Assembly (NCBI GenBank): GCA_039888615.1
Contig: JBDQQS010000012.1
DNA length: 64,000 bases
DNA from: Flavimaribacter sp039888615
Lineage (GTDB): Bacteria; Pseudomonadota; Alphaproteobacteria; Rhizobiales; Rhizobiaceae
Strand: one strand, 5' to 3'
Numbering within the stretch: the stretch's first letter is position 1; each line of letters starts with the position of its first letter. The position numbers and the translations under genes are program-made. The notes below the pieces were generated by a model. It was not told where the DNA came from. It was given only the letters and a program-made list of their open reading frames with translations, and made no database searches. Positions 25,834 through 35,116 of the stretch are shown here, in pieces.

Positions 25834-26949
25834 ATGCGCAGGCTGGCGGCTGTTATCGGATTTGGCCTTATCCTTGCATCATGCGGCGAGGACGACAGCC
25901 GCACCGGAGATATCGAGCCACAGGCGCGCGGGCTGAAAACCTGCGAGGTCTCGGAAAGCGAGACAAACACCGTCCGCCGATATCCGAGCGTTTTGCAGCC
26001 ATCGTCCATTACATCACTTTCCTTCGAGATTGCCGGAAAGCTCGAGCAGGTCAATCTCGATGTGGGTCAGACCGTCAGCGAAGACGAGGTGCTTGCGCGT
26101 ATAGATCCCAGGTCGCTGCAGACCCAGGTTGACAATGCGCGCGCCGCCCTGAACCAGGCCGAAGTGAAGACGAAAAACGCCAAGGAAGATTACGAGCGCA
26201 AGGCAAAGCTGCTGGAACAGGGCGTGTCCACCAAGGCGCAAACCGATGAGGCGCTGACCACCTGGAAGTCGAACGAGGCGCAGGAGGAACAGGCGCGCAA
26301 GCAACTTGAAAACGCCGAACAGGATCTCGACCGGGCCGACCTCAAGGCGCCTTACGACGGCATCATCGGATCGGTGGACATGCAGTCCTACACCAATGTG
26401 ACGGCAGGCTCGCCGGTGCTCACGCTCTACGCTGACGATGAGTTTGAATCGGCGTTCACCGTCAGCTTCGACACCGTTCATCAGCTCACAGTCGGAAAGC
26501 CGGCGAATGTCCGCCTCGCTGACGATCCTTCTGTTGTGCTTTCCGCCCATGTCAGCGAACTCGGATCACGGGCCGACACCGTTTCATCGTTTCCGGTTGT
26601 GGTGAAGCTTGATGAAACAAACCCGCTTTTAAAATCAGGCATGGCGGTGGAGATCTCGCTGGAATTCACGGTTCCGAGCGGTTCGGGCTACACCATGCCG
26701 TTGACGATCATTCCGATGGGAAGCGATTTGAGCGCGCCGCAAAGCACGGACGACGTCGATTTTGGCAACGCGTTCGTCTATGACCCCGAGACCGAAACTG
26801 TGAAAAGCCGGTCTATCAGGATTGGAGGATTGCGTGACAACCAGTTGATCGTCATCGACGGGCTGGAGCCCGGAGAACTGGTCGCCTGCGCTGGCGTGTC
26901 ATTCCTGAGGGACGGCATGAAGGTTCGGCTGCTGAGCGCCGCGAAATAG
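25834..26949 (+). CDS. RND efflux membrane-fusion lipoprotein
   Basis: This 371-residue periplasmic adaptor couples the inner-membrane RND pump to an outer-membrane channel. A lipobox LASC with Cys17 follows a short signal, so the mature protein should be lipid anchored. The biotinyl-lipoyl half domains are LEQVNLDVGQTVSEDEVLARIDPR and DLKAPYDGIIGSVDMQSYTNV. They enclose a coiled-coil hairpin (about residues 95-160) and are followed by beta-barrel and proximal domains. GGAGGAAG sits directly before the chosen ATG. The pump gene follows 13 bases after the stop. No outer-membrane TolC-like gene is adjacent. Confidence 0.93.
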   Translation: MRRLAAVIGFGLILASCGEDDSRTGDIEPQARGLKTCEVSESETNTVRRYPSVLQPSSITSLSFEIAGKLEQVNLDVGQTVSEDEVLARIDPRSLQTQVDNARAALNQAEVKTKNAKEDYERKAKLLEQGVSTKAQTDEALTTWKSNEAQEEQARKQLENAEQDLDRADLKAPYDGIIGSVDMQSYTNVTAGSPVLTLYADDEFESAFTVSFDTVHQLTVGKPANVRLADDPSVVLSAHVSELGSRADTVSSFPVVVKLDETNPLLKSGMAVEISLEFTVPSGSGYTMPLTIIPMGSDLSAPQSTDDVDFGNAFVYDPETETVKSRSIRIGGLRDNQLIVIDGLEPGELVACAGVSFLRDGMKVRLLSAAK

Positions 26950-26962
26950 TCGGGAATACGCA

Positions 26963-29900
26963 ATGGATTTCCTCACCCGTTTCGGAATCTCCAGTTCCCG
27001 CATGACAGTGCTCATCATGCTGGCGCTGCTCGTACAGGGCGTGGTGCTCTACGGCGGCATGCCGAAGCGGGAAAATCCGGCGATAACCATTCGCAGCGCG
27101 CTGATCACCGCATCGTTTCCCGGCATGTCTCCGGAGCGGATGGAAAACCTCATCGTCAAGCCGATCGAACGCAAGATGCGAGAGATCGGCGAGATCGAGG
27201 ACATCAATTCGCTGATATTGACCGGCAGCACCGTTGTGACGGTGACGATTTATGACGCGGTCCCCCGAACCGAACTCGACCGGATCTTCCAGGAAGTTCG
27301 CAACAAGATCGACGACGTCAAGAACGACCTTCCAACGGGAACCGAGGGACCGTTCGTCAATACCGACTATGGTGACGTCGCCATCGCCACAGTCGCTGTC
27401 ACCGGCGAAGGCTTTACTTACGAAGACATCCGGGAATCCGCGGACGATCTTCGCGAATATCTCTACACCGTCGATGGCATTTCCAAGGTCTCGCTTTACG
27501 GGGTTCAGGAGGAGCGGGTCTGGCTGGAAATCAATCCGCGCAAGCTCGCTTCAGTCGGGGTGCAGCTGAACCAGGTGCTGTCGGACCTGCAGGCCCAGAA
27601 TGTCATTCTGCCTGCGGGGCAAATCGACGCCGATGGCGTCAATCTGATACTCGAGGCCAATGGCGATCTGAAATCCGTTGAAGAGATCGGAGACGTCCTG
27701 ACGAAGGTCGAGGGTCTTTCGGGCTATGTGCGGCTAAAGGACCTGATGGATGTCAGACGCGGCTATGAGGACCCTGTCGACAAGCCGGTCTATTTCAACA
27801 GAGAGCCCGCTATCATCGTCGCCGTGGAAATGAACGATGCGGAAGACATCCAGAAGATCGGCAAGGCGCTCGAAGTTGCGGTTGCTGAATTCGAGCAGAC
27901 ACAGCCGATCGGAATTTCCTATCGCTTCTCCACGTTCCAGGAGACCAATGTCACACAGGCGATCAACAATGCGCTGTTCAACGTGTTGCAGACTTTCCTC
28001 GTCGTCGTGGTTGTCCTTCTGGTCTTCCTTGGTTTCAGGACGGCCTTCATCATCGCCTGCATCGTTCCCTTCACGGTGATGTTCGCGCTGGTCGGAATGC
28101 GCATTCTTGGCATCGACCTCCAGCAGATTTCGATTGCGGCGGTGATCATTTCGCTCGGCCTGCTTGTCGACAACGGGCTGGTGGTGGTGGAGGACATCCA
28201 AAACCGCATCAGGGCCGGCGAGGAGCCGGAAGTCGCGGCGATCGGGTCCGGACGTCAGTTTTTCATTCCGCTCGCCGTCGCCTCCATTACGACAGTGTCG
28301 GCTTTCATTCCGATGCTGATTCTCGATGGCGTCGAAGGTGAATTCGCCTATTCGCTGGGCGCAGTGGTGGGCGTCATGCTGGCCGGTTCGTGGATCACGG
28401 CCCTCTACATCCTGCCGCCGCTATGCGTGTGGTTCGCCAAGCGCAGTATGTCGGAAGCGCCGCCCGAACCCAATCGGTTGGTGCGCGTCTATGGCGGGCT
28501 GGTCTCGCGCAGCCTGCCGCTGGCGCCCTTCATCATGCTTGCCTGCTATGTGGTGGTCGTTCTCGCCGGCAGCGCGTTCTCCTCCATCAAGAAGGAAATG
28601 TTCCCACTCTCCGAGCGCGCTGAATACATGATCTATCTCGACATGCCCAAGGGCACGGCGATTTCCGCGACGCAGGCGGAAGCGCTGGCTGTCGAGGAGT
28701 GGCTGCTCGATAGTGAAGAAAACCCGGAAGTGCTCAACACCACCGTCTTCGTCGGCGATGGTGGGCCGCGTTTCTATCTGGCGTTGTCGCCGGCCGACAC
28801 GGATCCCTCGTCGGCGTTCATTCTGGTCAATACGCAGTCCTACCAGGGCGCGGTCACGGCGGCGGCGCGCGCGTCCGATTATCTCTACGCGAACCATCCG
28901 GCGGCGCGCTTCAAGATCAAGCGGCTGTCCATGGGCGGCGGCGAATCCGGCATCGTCGAAATCAAAATTTCCGGGCCAGGCGCAGAAAAACTGCTCTATA
29001 TCGCAGACGAGGTTGAACAGGCCTTCGCCGATGTGCCCGATATCGTCCAGAACGAGAACGACTGGGGCAACAAGTCGCTCAAGGTGGTCATTGACGTCTC
29101 CCAGAGCAAGGCGCGGGAACTCGGCATTTCGTCGAAGGAAATCTCGGACCTCATGGACACGTTCTATTCCGGGACGACCTATTCCACCTATCGCGAGGGC
29201 GATCAGTCGATTCCTATCGTCTTGCGCGCGGAAGAGGGCTTCCGCAGCAGTCTGGAGGATCTGGCGACGCTCGCCATTCCGGCCGACGGACGTCTCATTT
29301 CGCTCGATCAGGTGGCGACCTTCGATCCGCAACTGGAGTTCTCGCAGATGCGGCGCGAAAACCAGGTGCGCATGATCAAGGTCTCCGGCAAGAGCGATAC
29401 GCTGTCAGCCGGCGAAGTTGTCGAGTTGCTGCGTCCGACGCTGGACAATCTCGATCTGGCCGGAGGCTACAAGCTGGAAATCGGCGGCGAGACGGAAAAC
29501 AGCGCCGAGGTCAACGCGCTGCTTGCCGCCGGAATGCCGCCGGCGATCGTGGTGATGCTGATTGCGCTCATGTTCCAGTTCAATTCCGCGCGCCGGGTGG
29601 CTCTGACTTTCATGACGGTGCCGCTGATCATTATCGGATCTCCGCTGGCGTTGTTGTTGACCGGCGAACCGCTGAGTTTCTTCGCCATACTGGGCATGAT
29701 CTCGCTGGCCGGCATCATTATCAACAACGCTATCGTGCTGATCGATCAGATCGATATCGAACGCCGGACACTGGAATTGCGGGAGGCGGTCGTCGAGGCG
29801 TCCAAGAAGCGCGTAACGCCGATTCTGCTTACGTCGCTGACGACGATTTTCGGTCTGATGCCCATGGCGATCGCCGGCGGGGCGTTGTTTGAACCGATGG

Positions 29901-30028
29901 CGACGCTGATGATTGGCGGTCTAGCGGTATCCTCGCTGCTTACGCTGTTCTTCGTTCCCGGAGGCTACTATCTGCTGTTCGGCGGCTTTTGGTATTGGCG
30001 GAAGCAACCGGAAGCCGAGCCGGCGTGA
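26963..30028 (+). CDS. RND efflux pump, AcrB/HAE1-like
   Basis: This is a 1021-residue proton-driven inner-membrane pump with 12 helices and two large periplasmic loops. An early GISSSRMTVLIMLALLVQGVV helix, PGMSPERMENLIVKPIERKM and LSDLQAQNVILPAGQI in the porter domain are typical. In helix 4 the usual Asp-Asp proton relay pair appears as GLLVDNGLVVVEDIQNR, with Asn replacing the second Asp, a variant seen in several RND subgroups. The second half repeats the fold, with SLAGIIINNAIVLIDQID. Substrates are unknown. The final 89 bases overlap the convergent AraC gene. Confidence 0.94.
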   Translation: MDFLTRFGISSSRMTVLIMLALLVQGVVLYGGMPKRENPAITIRSALITASFPGMSPERMENLIVKPIERKMREIGEIEDINSLILTGSTVVTVTIYDAVPRTELDRIFQEVRNKIDDVKNDLPTGTEGPFVNTDYGDVAIATVAVTGEGFTYEDIRESADDLREYLYTVDGISKVSLYGVQEERVWLEINPRKLASVGVQLNQVLSDLQAQNVILPAGQIDADGVNLILEANGDLKSVEEIGDVLTKVEGLSGYVRLKDLMDVRRGYEDPVDKPVYFNREPAIIVAVEMNDAEDIQKIGKALEVAVAEFEQTQPIGISYRFSTFQETNVTQAINNALFNVLQTFLVVVVVLLVFLGFRTAFIIACIVPFTVMFALVGMRILGIDLQQISIAAVIISLGLLVDNGLVVVEDIQNRIRAGEEPEVAAIGSGRQFFIPLAVASITTVSAFIPMLILDGVEGEFAYSLGAVVGVMLAGSWITALYILPPLCVWFAKRSMSEAPPEPNRLVRVYGGLVSRSLPLAPFIMLACYVVVVLAGSAFSSIKKEMFPLSERAEYMIYLDMPKGTAISATQAEALAVEEWLLDSEENPEVLNTTVFVGDGGPRFYLALSPADTDPSSAFILVNTQSYQGAVTAAARASDYLYANHPAARFKIKRLSMGGGESGIVEIKISGPGAEKLLYIADEVEQAFADVPDIVQNENDWGNKSLKVVIDVSQSKARELGISSKEISDLMDTFYSGTTYSTYREGDQSIPIVLRAEEGFRSSLEDLATLAIPADGRLISLDQVATFDPQLEFSQMRRENQVRMIKVSGKSDTLSAGEVVELLRPTLDNLDLAGGYKLEIGGETENSAEVNALLAAGMPPAIVVMLIALMFQFNSARRVALTFMTVPLIIIGSPLALLLTGEPLSFFAILGMISLAGIIINNAIVLIDQIDIERRTLELREAVVEASKKRVTPILLTSLTTIFGLMPMAIAGGALFEPMATLMIGGLAVSSLLTLFFVPGGYYLLFGGFWYWRKQPEAEPA

Positions 30029-30776
30029 CGTTCCGGTCCGCCCGCTTCGCCATACGGACGTTGAGCGGGCTGATGCCGAATTCGCGCTGAAAGGCCCTGC
30101 TGAAGGCCTCGCCGCTTTTGTATCCAAGCTGGCGGGCGACCATATGCACGCGCTGACCCTGCGCCATCCGCCGATGAGCGATTGTCAGCCGCCAGCGTCG
30201 GACGTAGGACTGCGGTGTTTCGCCGACCAGTCTCGAGAAGTGCTCGCAAAACCGACTTAGCGACATGCCGGCGACTTCTGCAAGGTCGCTGTTGCTCCAT
30301 GATCGTCCCGGGTCTTCATGGACGGTCGCGAGGGCGCGGCTGATCTTCGGGTCGGACAGACCGGCAAGCATGCCCGCTGAGCTGCAGCCGCGCTCGATCG
30401 CATTGCGAAGAAGCTGGATTATCAGGATTTCGCACAGACGGTTCAGCACCTGTCCCGAACCACACCTTTGGGCGTCGGCCTCAAAGACGACCATCTGGAG
30501 AAGCCTTCGCGTCTCGTCGGATTCGCCTGCCGGAAAATCGAAACCCGGCGCCAGCGACGCCAAGACCGGATTGGACCGTCCGGCCCAGTCGATCTGCGCT
30601 TCGAACAACCGTTTTGCAGGCTCAATGCGGTTTGGCCCGCCCCCGGTCATCAACTCGGCGCCTTCAGGCAAGCCGTGGCGCCCGTAGATCACCAGATTGC
30701 CTTCGCCTGGCCTGGCAATCCGGGCGGTTACGGCCAGATGCTCCACCAGCGCTGAAAGCCTGTCAAATTTCTGCAT
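29940..30776 (-). CDS. AraC family regulator with cupin-type N-terminus
   Basis: This is a 278-residue regulator. The N-terminal part (LVIYGRHGLPEGAELMTGG through VVFEADAQRCG) resembles the AraC cupin_6 ligand-binding domain. The C-terminal double helix-turn-helix includes DLAEVAGMSLSRFCEHFSRLVGETPQSYVRRWRL and VARQLGYKSGEAFSRAFQREFGISP. About 30 residues beyond the normal end of the HTH are low complexity and are encoded antisense to the RND pump end, suggesting loss of an earlier stop. It is divergent from the peroxiredoxin-like gene with 84 bp between them and probably controls it. Confidence 0.9.
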   Translation of the reverse strand: MQKFDRLSALVEHLAVTARIARPGEGNLVIYGRHGLPEGAELMTGGGPNRIEPAKRLFEAQIDWAGRSNPVLASLAPGFDFPAGESDETRRLLQMVVFEADAQRCGSGQVLNRLCEILIIQLLRNAIERGCSSAGMLAGLSDPKISRALATVHEDPGRSWSNSDLAEVAGMSLSRFCEHFSRLVGETPQSYVRRWRLTIAHRRMAQGQRVHMVARQLGYKSGEAFSRAFQREFGISPLNVRMAKRADRNVTPARLPVASANTKSRRTADSSLRERRTA

Positions 30777-30819
30777 ACCAATATTCCGGATTCCAAGTCA
30801 TATTTTTGAGAAATACCTG

Positions 30820-30833
30820 ACAGAAACTTCTGT
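30820..30833. promoter_or_regulatory. Palindrome between araC-like and peroxiredoxin-like genes
   Basis: ACAGAA and TTCTGT flank two bases (30820-30833) about 27 bp before the start of the peroxiredoxin-like gene, inside the 84-bp divergent region. It is a plausible operator. AraC proteins more often bind direct repeats, so another regulator could be involved. Confidence 0.4.
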
Positions 30834-30860
30834 TATGTCAATCCCGAATGGAGACTAATC

Positions 30861-31397
30861 ATGCTGACGCCACGAAAGAAAACACCCGATCTTGCCCTGC
30901 CAACACTGGGAGGCGATCTCTTCGATCTCGCAACGGAAAACGCTGAACGAGGCACGCTCCTCTGTTTCTATCGGGGGCTTCATTGTCCAATCTGCGCCAC
31001 CTATCTCGGCGATCTTGAAAAACGCACGCCTGAATTTGCTGAGCGCGGCGTCAAGACGATCGCGATCAGTTCCGATGGTGAGGAGCGCACTCGGCAGATG
31101 GCCGGGAAGGTCGGGGCGGACGCCCTGCGTTTCGCCTACGACCTGCCGCTTTCAAAGGCGCGGGAATGGGGACTTTCCATCTCGACGTCGCGCGGCAAGA
31201 CCTCGATCGGCATCGAGGAGCCGGCGCTGTTTTCCGAGCCCGGCGTCTTCCTGGTGACGCCTGAGCAGACTCTCTATTACGCCTATGTCCAGACGATGCC
31301 TTTCGCCCGGCCGAATTTCGGCGAACTCCTGAAAGCGCTGGATTTCGCCATCGAGAAGAATTATCCGGCTCGCGGCGAGTACACCGGGGAAGTCTGA
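30861..31397 (+). CDS. Peroxiredoxin-like (AhpC/TSA) protein
   Basis: This is a 178-residue thioredoxin-fold protein. The active site region is CFYRGLHCPICATYLGDLEKR, with Cys42 and Cys45 forming a CPxC-like pair in place of the classic PxxxTxxC of peroxiredoxins. GVKTIAISSDGEERTRQMA and FSEPGVFLVTPEQTLYYAYVQTMPFARPNF follow. Proteins of this group are annotated as peroxiredoxin-like, and their reductant and substrate are not settled. The adjacent divergent AraC gene suggests inducible expression. A bidirectional hairpin separates it from acnA. Confidence 0.86.
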   Translation: MLTPRKKTPDLALPTLGGDLFDLATENAERGTLLCFYRGLHCPICATYLGDLEKRTPEFAERGVKTIAISSDGEERTRQMAGKVGADALRFAYDLPLSKAREWGLSISTSRGKTSIGIEEPALFSEPGVFLVTPEQTLYYAYVQTMPFARPNFGELLKALDFAIEKNYPARGEYTGEV

Positions 31398-31425
31398 CCA
31401 CAATCCGAACCAACCGCCAAACAGC

Positions 31426-31452
31426 AAACCGGCCGGTTTCCCCGGCCGGTTT
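31426..31452. terminator. Hairpin between convergent peroxiredoxin-like and acnA genes
   Basis: AAACCGGCCGG and CCGGCCGGTTT form an 11-bp perfect stem with a TTTCC loop. It lies 28 bases after one stop and 25 before the other, so it could terminate both genes. T runs are short on both sides. Confidence 0.7.
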
Positions 31453-31477
31453 CGTCATTTGATCGCTATGGCGGCGA

Positions 31478-34168
31478 TCAGGCGGCGAGGTCGCGCAGCA
31501 CCGTCTGCAGGATGCCGCCATTGTTGACGTAGTCGACTTCGTCGACTGTATCGATCCGGCAGATGATCGGGATGTCCTTCGTCGTTCCGTCGCCATAGGT
31601 AACCTTGGCGATCTTCGTCTCGCGCGGCTTGACGTCTTCCAGACCCTCGATCGATACGATCTCGTCGCCTTTCAGACCAAGGCTTTCCCAGCTCACGCCA
31701 TCTTCCAGCACAAAGGGAATGACGCCCATGCCGACCAGGTTCGAACGGTGGATGCGCTCGAAGGACTGCGCAATCACGGCGCGCACGCCGAGAAGGTTGG
31801 TGCCCTTCGCCGCCCAGTCGCGAGACGAGCCGTTGCCGTATTCGACGCCGGCGAAGATCACGAGAGGCACGCCCTCCTGCTTGTAGAGCATGGCGGCGTC
31901 GTAAATCGACATCTCTTCTTTCGAAGGATAGTGGATCGTGTAGCCGCCTTCCTTGCCGTTCGGTCCAAGCATGTGGTTGCGAATGCGGATATTGGCGAAT
32001 GTGCCCCGCATCATCACTTCGTGGTTGCCGCGCCGCGTGCCGTACTGGTTGAAGTCTGCGACCGCGACGTCGTGGTCGATCAGATATTCGCCGGCGGGCG
32101 ACTGCGCCTTGATCGAACCGGCCGGTGAAATATGGTCGGTGGTGATCTTGTCGCCAAACAGGCCGAGCACGCGGGCGCCGACGATGTCGGTGATGCCCGA
32201 AGGCTGCTTGCCCATGCCCACGAAATAGGGCGGGTTCTGAACGTAGGTCGAATCATTGTCCCAGGCGTAGGTCTGGCCTTCCGGGGCCTGGACGTTGCGC
32301 CAGTTATCGTCACCCTTGAAGACGTCGGCGTATTTTTCGGCGAAGAGCTCGCGGGTGACGTTCTTTGCGATGAACTCCTGGATCTCGTGGGAGGTTGGCC
32401 AGATGTCCTTCAGAAACACCGGATTTCCGTCCTTGTCCTCGCCGATCGGCTCGGTAGTGAGGTCCTTCTTCACTGTGCCGGCCAGTGCATAGGCGACGAC
32501 CAAAGGCGGTGACGCCAGGTAGTTGGCCTGGACGTCCGGCGAGACGCGGCCCTCGAAGTTGCGGTTACCCGACAGAACGCCGGCAGCGATCAGACCCTTG
32601 TCGTTGATCGTCTTGGAAACCGGTCCGGGAAGCGGTCCGGAGTTGCCGATGCAGGTCGTGCAGCCAAAGCCGACGAGATTGAAGCCCAGCTTGTCGAGAT
32701 CGTCCTGCAGGCCAGCTGTTTTCAGATATTCGGCGACGACCTGCGATCCGGGCGCGAGCGAGGTCTTCACCCATGGCTTCGTCTTCAGGCCCTTCGCCAC
32801 GGCGTTGCGCGCAAGCAGTCCTGCCCCGATCAGCACCGAGGGGTTGGAGGTGTTGGTGCAGGACGTGATGGCGGCGATCGCCACGTCGCCATGGCCCAGA
32901 TCGTAGTCTTCGCCTTCGACCTGATAGCGACGGTCCGGATCGGTCGTCTTCTTGTATTCATCGGCCAGCGACTTTTCGAAGCCGGAGGCGATGCCTTCCA
33001 GCGGAATGCGGCCTTCCGGACGCTTCGGGCCGGCCATGGACGGCACCACGTCTCCGAGATCCAGTTCCAGCGTGTCGGTGAAGACGGGCTCTGCGGAGCC
33101 CGAATCGCGCCACATGCCCTGCGCCTTGCTGTATTCCTCGACGAGCGCGATGCGGTCCTCGTCGCGGCCGGTCATCGTCAGATAGGTGATGGTTTCGCTG
33201 TCGACGGGGAAGAAGCCGCAGGTCGCGCCATACTCCGGGCCCATGTTGGAAATGGTGGCGCGGTCGGCGAGCGTCATGTTTTCAAGGCCAGGGCCGAAGA
33301 ATTCGACGAATTTCGAGACGACGCCCTTCTGGCGCAGCATCTGCACCACGGTCAGAACGATGTCGGTGGCGGTGATGCCTTCCTTCGGCTTGCCGGTCAG
33401 GCGGAAGCCGATGACTTCCGGAAGCAGCATGGAGATCGGCTGGCCAAGCATGGCCGCTTCTGCCTCGATGCCGCCAACGCCCCATCCGAGAACGCCAAGG
33501 CCGTTGATCATCGTGGTGTGCGAATCCGTGCCCACGCAGGTGTCCGGATAGGCGATGGTCTTGCCGTCCTCGTCCTTCGTCCAGACGGTCTGGCCGAGAT
33601 ATTCGAGATTGACCTGGTGGCAGATGCCCGTGCCCGGCGGCACGACGCGGAAGTTTTCGAAAGCCTGCTGACCCCACTTCAGGAACCGGTAGCGTTCGCC
33701 GTTGCGCTTGTATTCGTGCTCCACGTTGCGGGCGAAGGCCTGCGGTGTGCCGAATTCGTCGACGATCACCGAGTGATCGATCACCAGGTCGACGGGAACA
33801 AGCGGGTTGATCTTTTCCGGATCACCGCCGAGCGTCTTCATGGCGTCGCGCATCGCGGCCAGGTCAACCACGGCCGGAACGCCGGTGAAGTCCTGCATCA
33901 GCACGCGCGCGGGGCGGTAGGCGATTTCCTTGCCGGCCGTGCCCTTGTCGTTGAGCCACAGAGCGACGTTCTGAATGTCTTCCTTGGTCACCGTGCGGCC
34001 GTCTTCGTTGCGCAGCAGGTTTTCCAGAAGCACCTTCATCGAGAAGGGAAGGGCCGATATGCCGTCCAGCCCGTTCTTCTCGGCCAGCTTGAGATCGAAA
34101 TAGGTATATTCCGCATCCCCGACTTTCAGGGTGCTGCGGCAGTTGAAGCTATCGAGTGATTGTGTCAC
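31478..34168 (-). CDS. acnA: Aconitate hydratase A
   Basis: This is the iron-sulfur enzyme that converts citrate to isocitrate in the TCA cycle. The [4Fe-4S] cysteines are in AITSCTNTSNPSVL and GFGCTTCIGNSGPL. FTGVPAVVDLAAMRD and the C-terminal swivel domain with GVEYGNGSSRDWAAKG are also present. A GTG at 34168 preceded by GAGAG gives the start (V/M)TQSLDSFNCRSTLKVGD and 896 residues, the length usual in rhizobia. An ATG at 34180 would add four residues, and the longer frame to 34321 is unsupported. The upstream region carries an Irr-type palindrome shared with ccmA. Confidence 0.95.
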   Translation of the reverse strand: MTQSLDSFNCRSTLKVGDAEYTYFDLKLAEKNGLDGISALPFSMKVLLENLLRNEDGRTVTKEDIQNVALWLNDKGTAGKEIAYRPARVLMQDFTGVPAVVDLAAMRDAMKTLGGDPEKINPLVPVDLVIDHSVIVDEFGTPQAFARNVEHEYKRNGERYRFLKWGQQAFENFRVVPPGTGICHQVNLEYLGQTVWTKDEDGKTIAYPDTCVGTDSHTTMINGLGVLGWGVGGIEAEAAMLGQPISMLLPEVIGFRLTGKPKEGITATDIVLTVVQMLRQKGVVSKFVEFFGPGLENMTLADRATISNMGPEYGATCGFFPVDSETITYLTMTGRDEDRIALVEEYSKAQGMWRDSGSAEPVFTDTLELDLGDVVPSMAGPKRPEGRIPLEGIASGFEKSLADEYKKTTDPDRRYQVEGEDYDLGHGDVAIAAITSCTNTSNPSVLIGAGLLARNAVAKGLKTKPWVKTSLAPGSQVVAEYLKTAGLQDDLDKLGFNLVGFGCTTCIGNSGPLPGPVSKTINDKGLIAAGVLSGNRNFEGRVSPDVQANYLASPPLVVAYALAGTVKKDLTTEPIGEDKDGNPVFLKDIWPTSHEIQEFIAKNVTRELFAEKYADVFKGDDNWRNVQAPEGQTYAWDNDSTYVQNPPYFVGMGKQPSGITDIVGARVLGLFGDKITTDHISPAGSIKAQSPAGEYLIDHDVAVADFNQYGTRRGNHEVMMRGTFANIRIRNHMLGPNGKEGGYTIHYPSKEEMSIYDAAMLYKQEGVPLVIFAGVEYGNGSSRDWAAKGTNLLGVRAVIAQSFERIHRSNLVGMGVIPFVLEDGVSWESLGLKGDEIVSIEGLEDVKPRETKIAKVTYGDGTTKDIPIICRIDTVDEVDYVNNGGILQTVLRDLAA

Positions 34169-34375
34169 AGGCGCTCTCATCCACGTTGGTTCACCGAATT
34201 CGGCGGGCGAACGCTCAAAATCGTGCAGATGCACGCTGAAGCCTGCGGGTACGGCCATTTCCGCTGTCCGCCCGTGGAAGACCAATCCCTTGCGATTGAC
34301 CGTATTCCATGTTCGGCGCAAATATGATGTTCACGCCGACCGCTGGCGTGGTTGCCGGACTTATAGGCAATTTTG

Positions 34376-34388
34376 TAGAATGGTTCTA
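34376..34388. promoter_or_regulatory. ICE-like (Irr) box between acnA and ccmA
   Basis: TAGAATGGTTCTA is a perfect inverted repeat with a three-base centre. Its context TGTAGAATGGTTCTAGA fits the rhizobial iron control element pattern TTTAGAA-N3-TTCTAAA at 12 of 14 fixed positions. It lies 66 bp upstream of ccmA and 208 bp upstream of acnA. Irr control of aconitase and cytochrome c maturation genes has been proposed for Hyphomicrobiales. Confidence 0.6.
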
Positions 34389-34453
34389 GAGCACATCTGT
34401 CAAAAACGGATTTTTTTCCGTGCTGCAACACGATTACGGAGGAAATCCCGCCC

Positions 34454-35116
34454 ATGCGGCTTGTCGCCAAGGATCTGATCGTCGCACGCGCCGACAGGAT
34501 ATTCTTCCGAGGCGTCGAATTCGGCGTCGAGGAGGGCGAAGCGCTGCTGGTGACAGGCCCGAACGGCGTCGGCAAATCGACGCTTCTGCGCATGATCGCC
34601 GGCCTGCTAGCGGTACCCGGCGGGCGAATCACTCTTGAAGGCATGGACGATCGCAGCCTGGGCGAGGCGAGCCATTATCTTGGCCACCGCAACGCCATGA
34701 AACACGACATGAGCGTGCGGGAGAATCTCATCTTCTGGAAACAATTCATGCATGATGATCGATTCGGCAATGGCGCGCCGCTCTTCGAGGCGACCGAATC
34801 GCTGGGGTTAGGCGGTCTCGAGCATCTGCCCTTCGGATATCTGTCCGCCGGTCAGCAGCGCCGCATGGCGATGGCTCGCCTCTTGATGGTCCATCGGCCG
34901 GTCTGGATTCTCGACGAACCGACGGCCGCGCTGGACGCCGCATCGTCCGAGATGTTCGCAGGGTTGGTCCGGCGGCATATGTCGGACGGCGGCGTCGTGG
35001 TCGCCGCCACGCATCAGCCCCTCGGCCTTGACGCGGCGCACAGCCTGGCGCTCGATCCGAATGACCGGGCTGTCGAATTTGCGGCCGATCCCTTTGCACA
35101 GGACGACGTTGCGTAA
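34454..35116 (+). CDS. ccmA: Heme exporter ATPase CcmA
   Basis: This is a 220-residue ABC ATPase of the cytochrome c maturation (system I) complex, where CcmAB drives release of holo-CcmE from CcmC. Walker A is GPNGVGKSTLLRMI, the signature is LSAGQQRRMAMARLL and Walker B is VWILDEPTAALD. GHRNAMKHDMSVRENL is characteristic of CcmA. The stop overlaps the ccmB start by one base (TAATG). It heads the ccmABCDG run. The far end of the divergent region leads to acnA. Confidence 0.95.
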   Translation: MRLVAKDLIVARADRIFFRGVEFGVEEGEALLVTGPNGVGKSTLLRMIAGLLAVPGGRITLEGMDDRSLGEASHYLGHRNAMKHDMSVRENLIFWKQFMHDDRFGNGAPLFEATESLGLGGLEHLPFGYLSAGQQRRMAMARLLMVHRPVWILDEPTAALDAASSEMFAGLVRRHMSDGGVVVAATHQPLGLDAAHSLALDPNDRAVEFAADPFAQDDVA

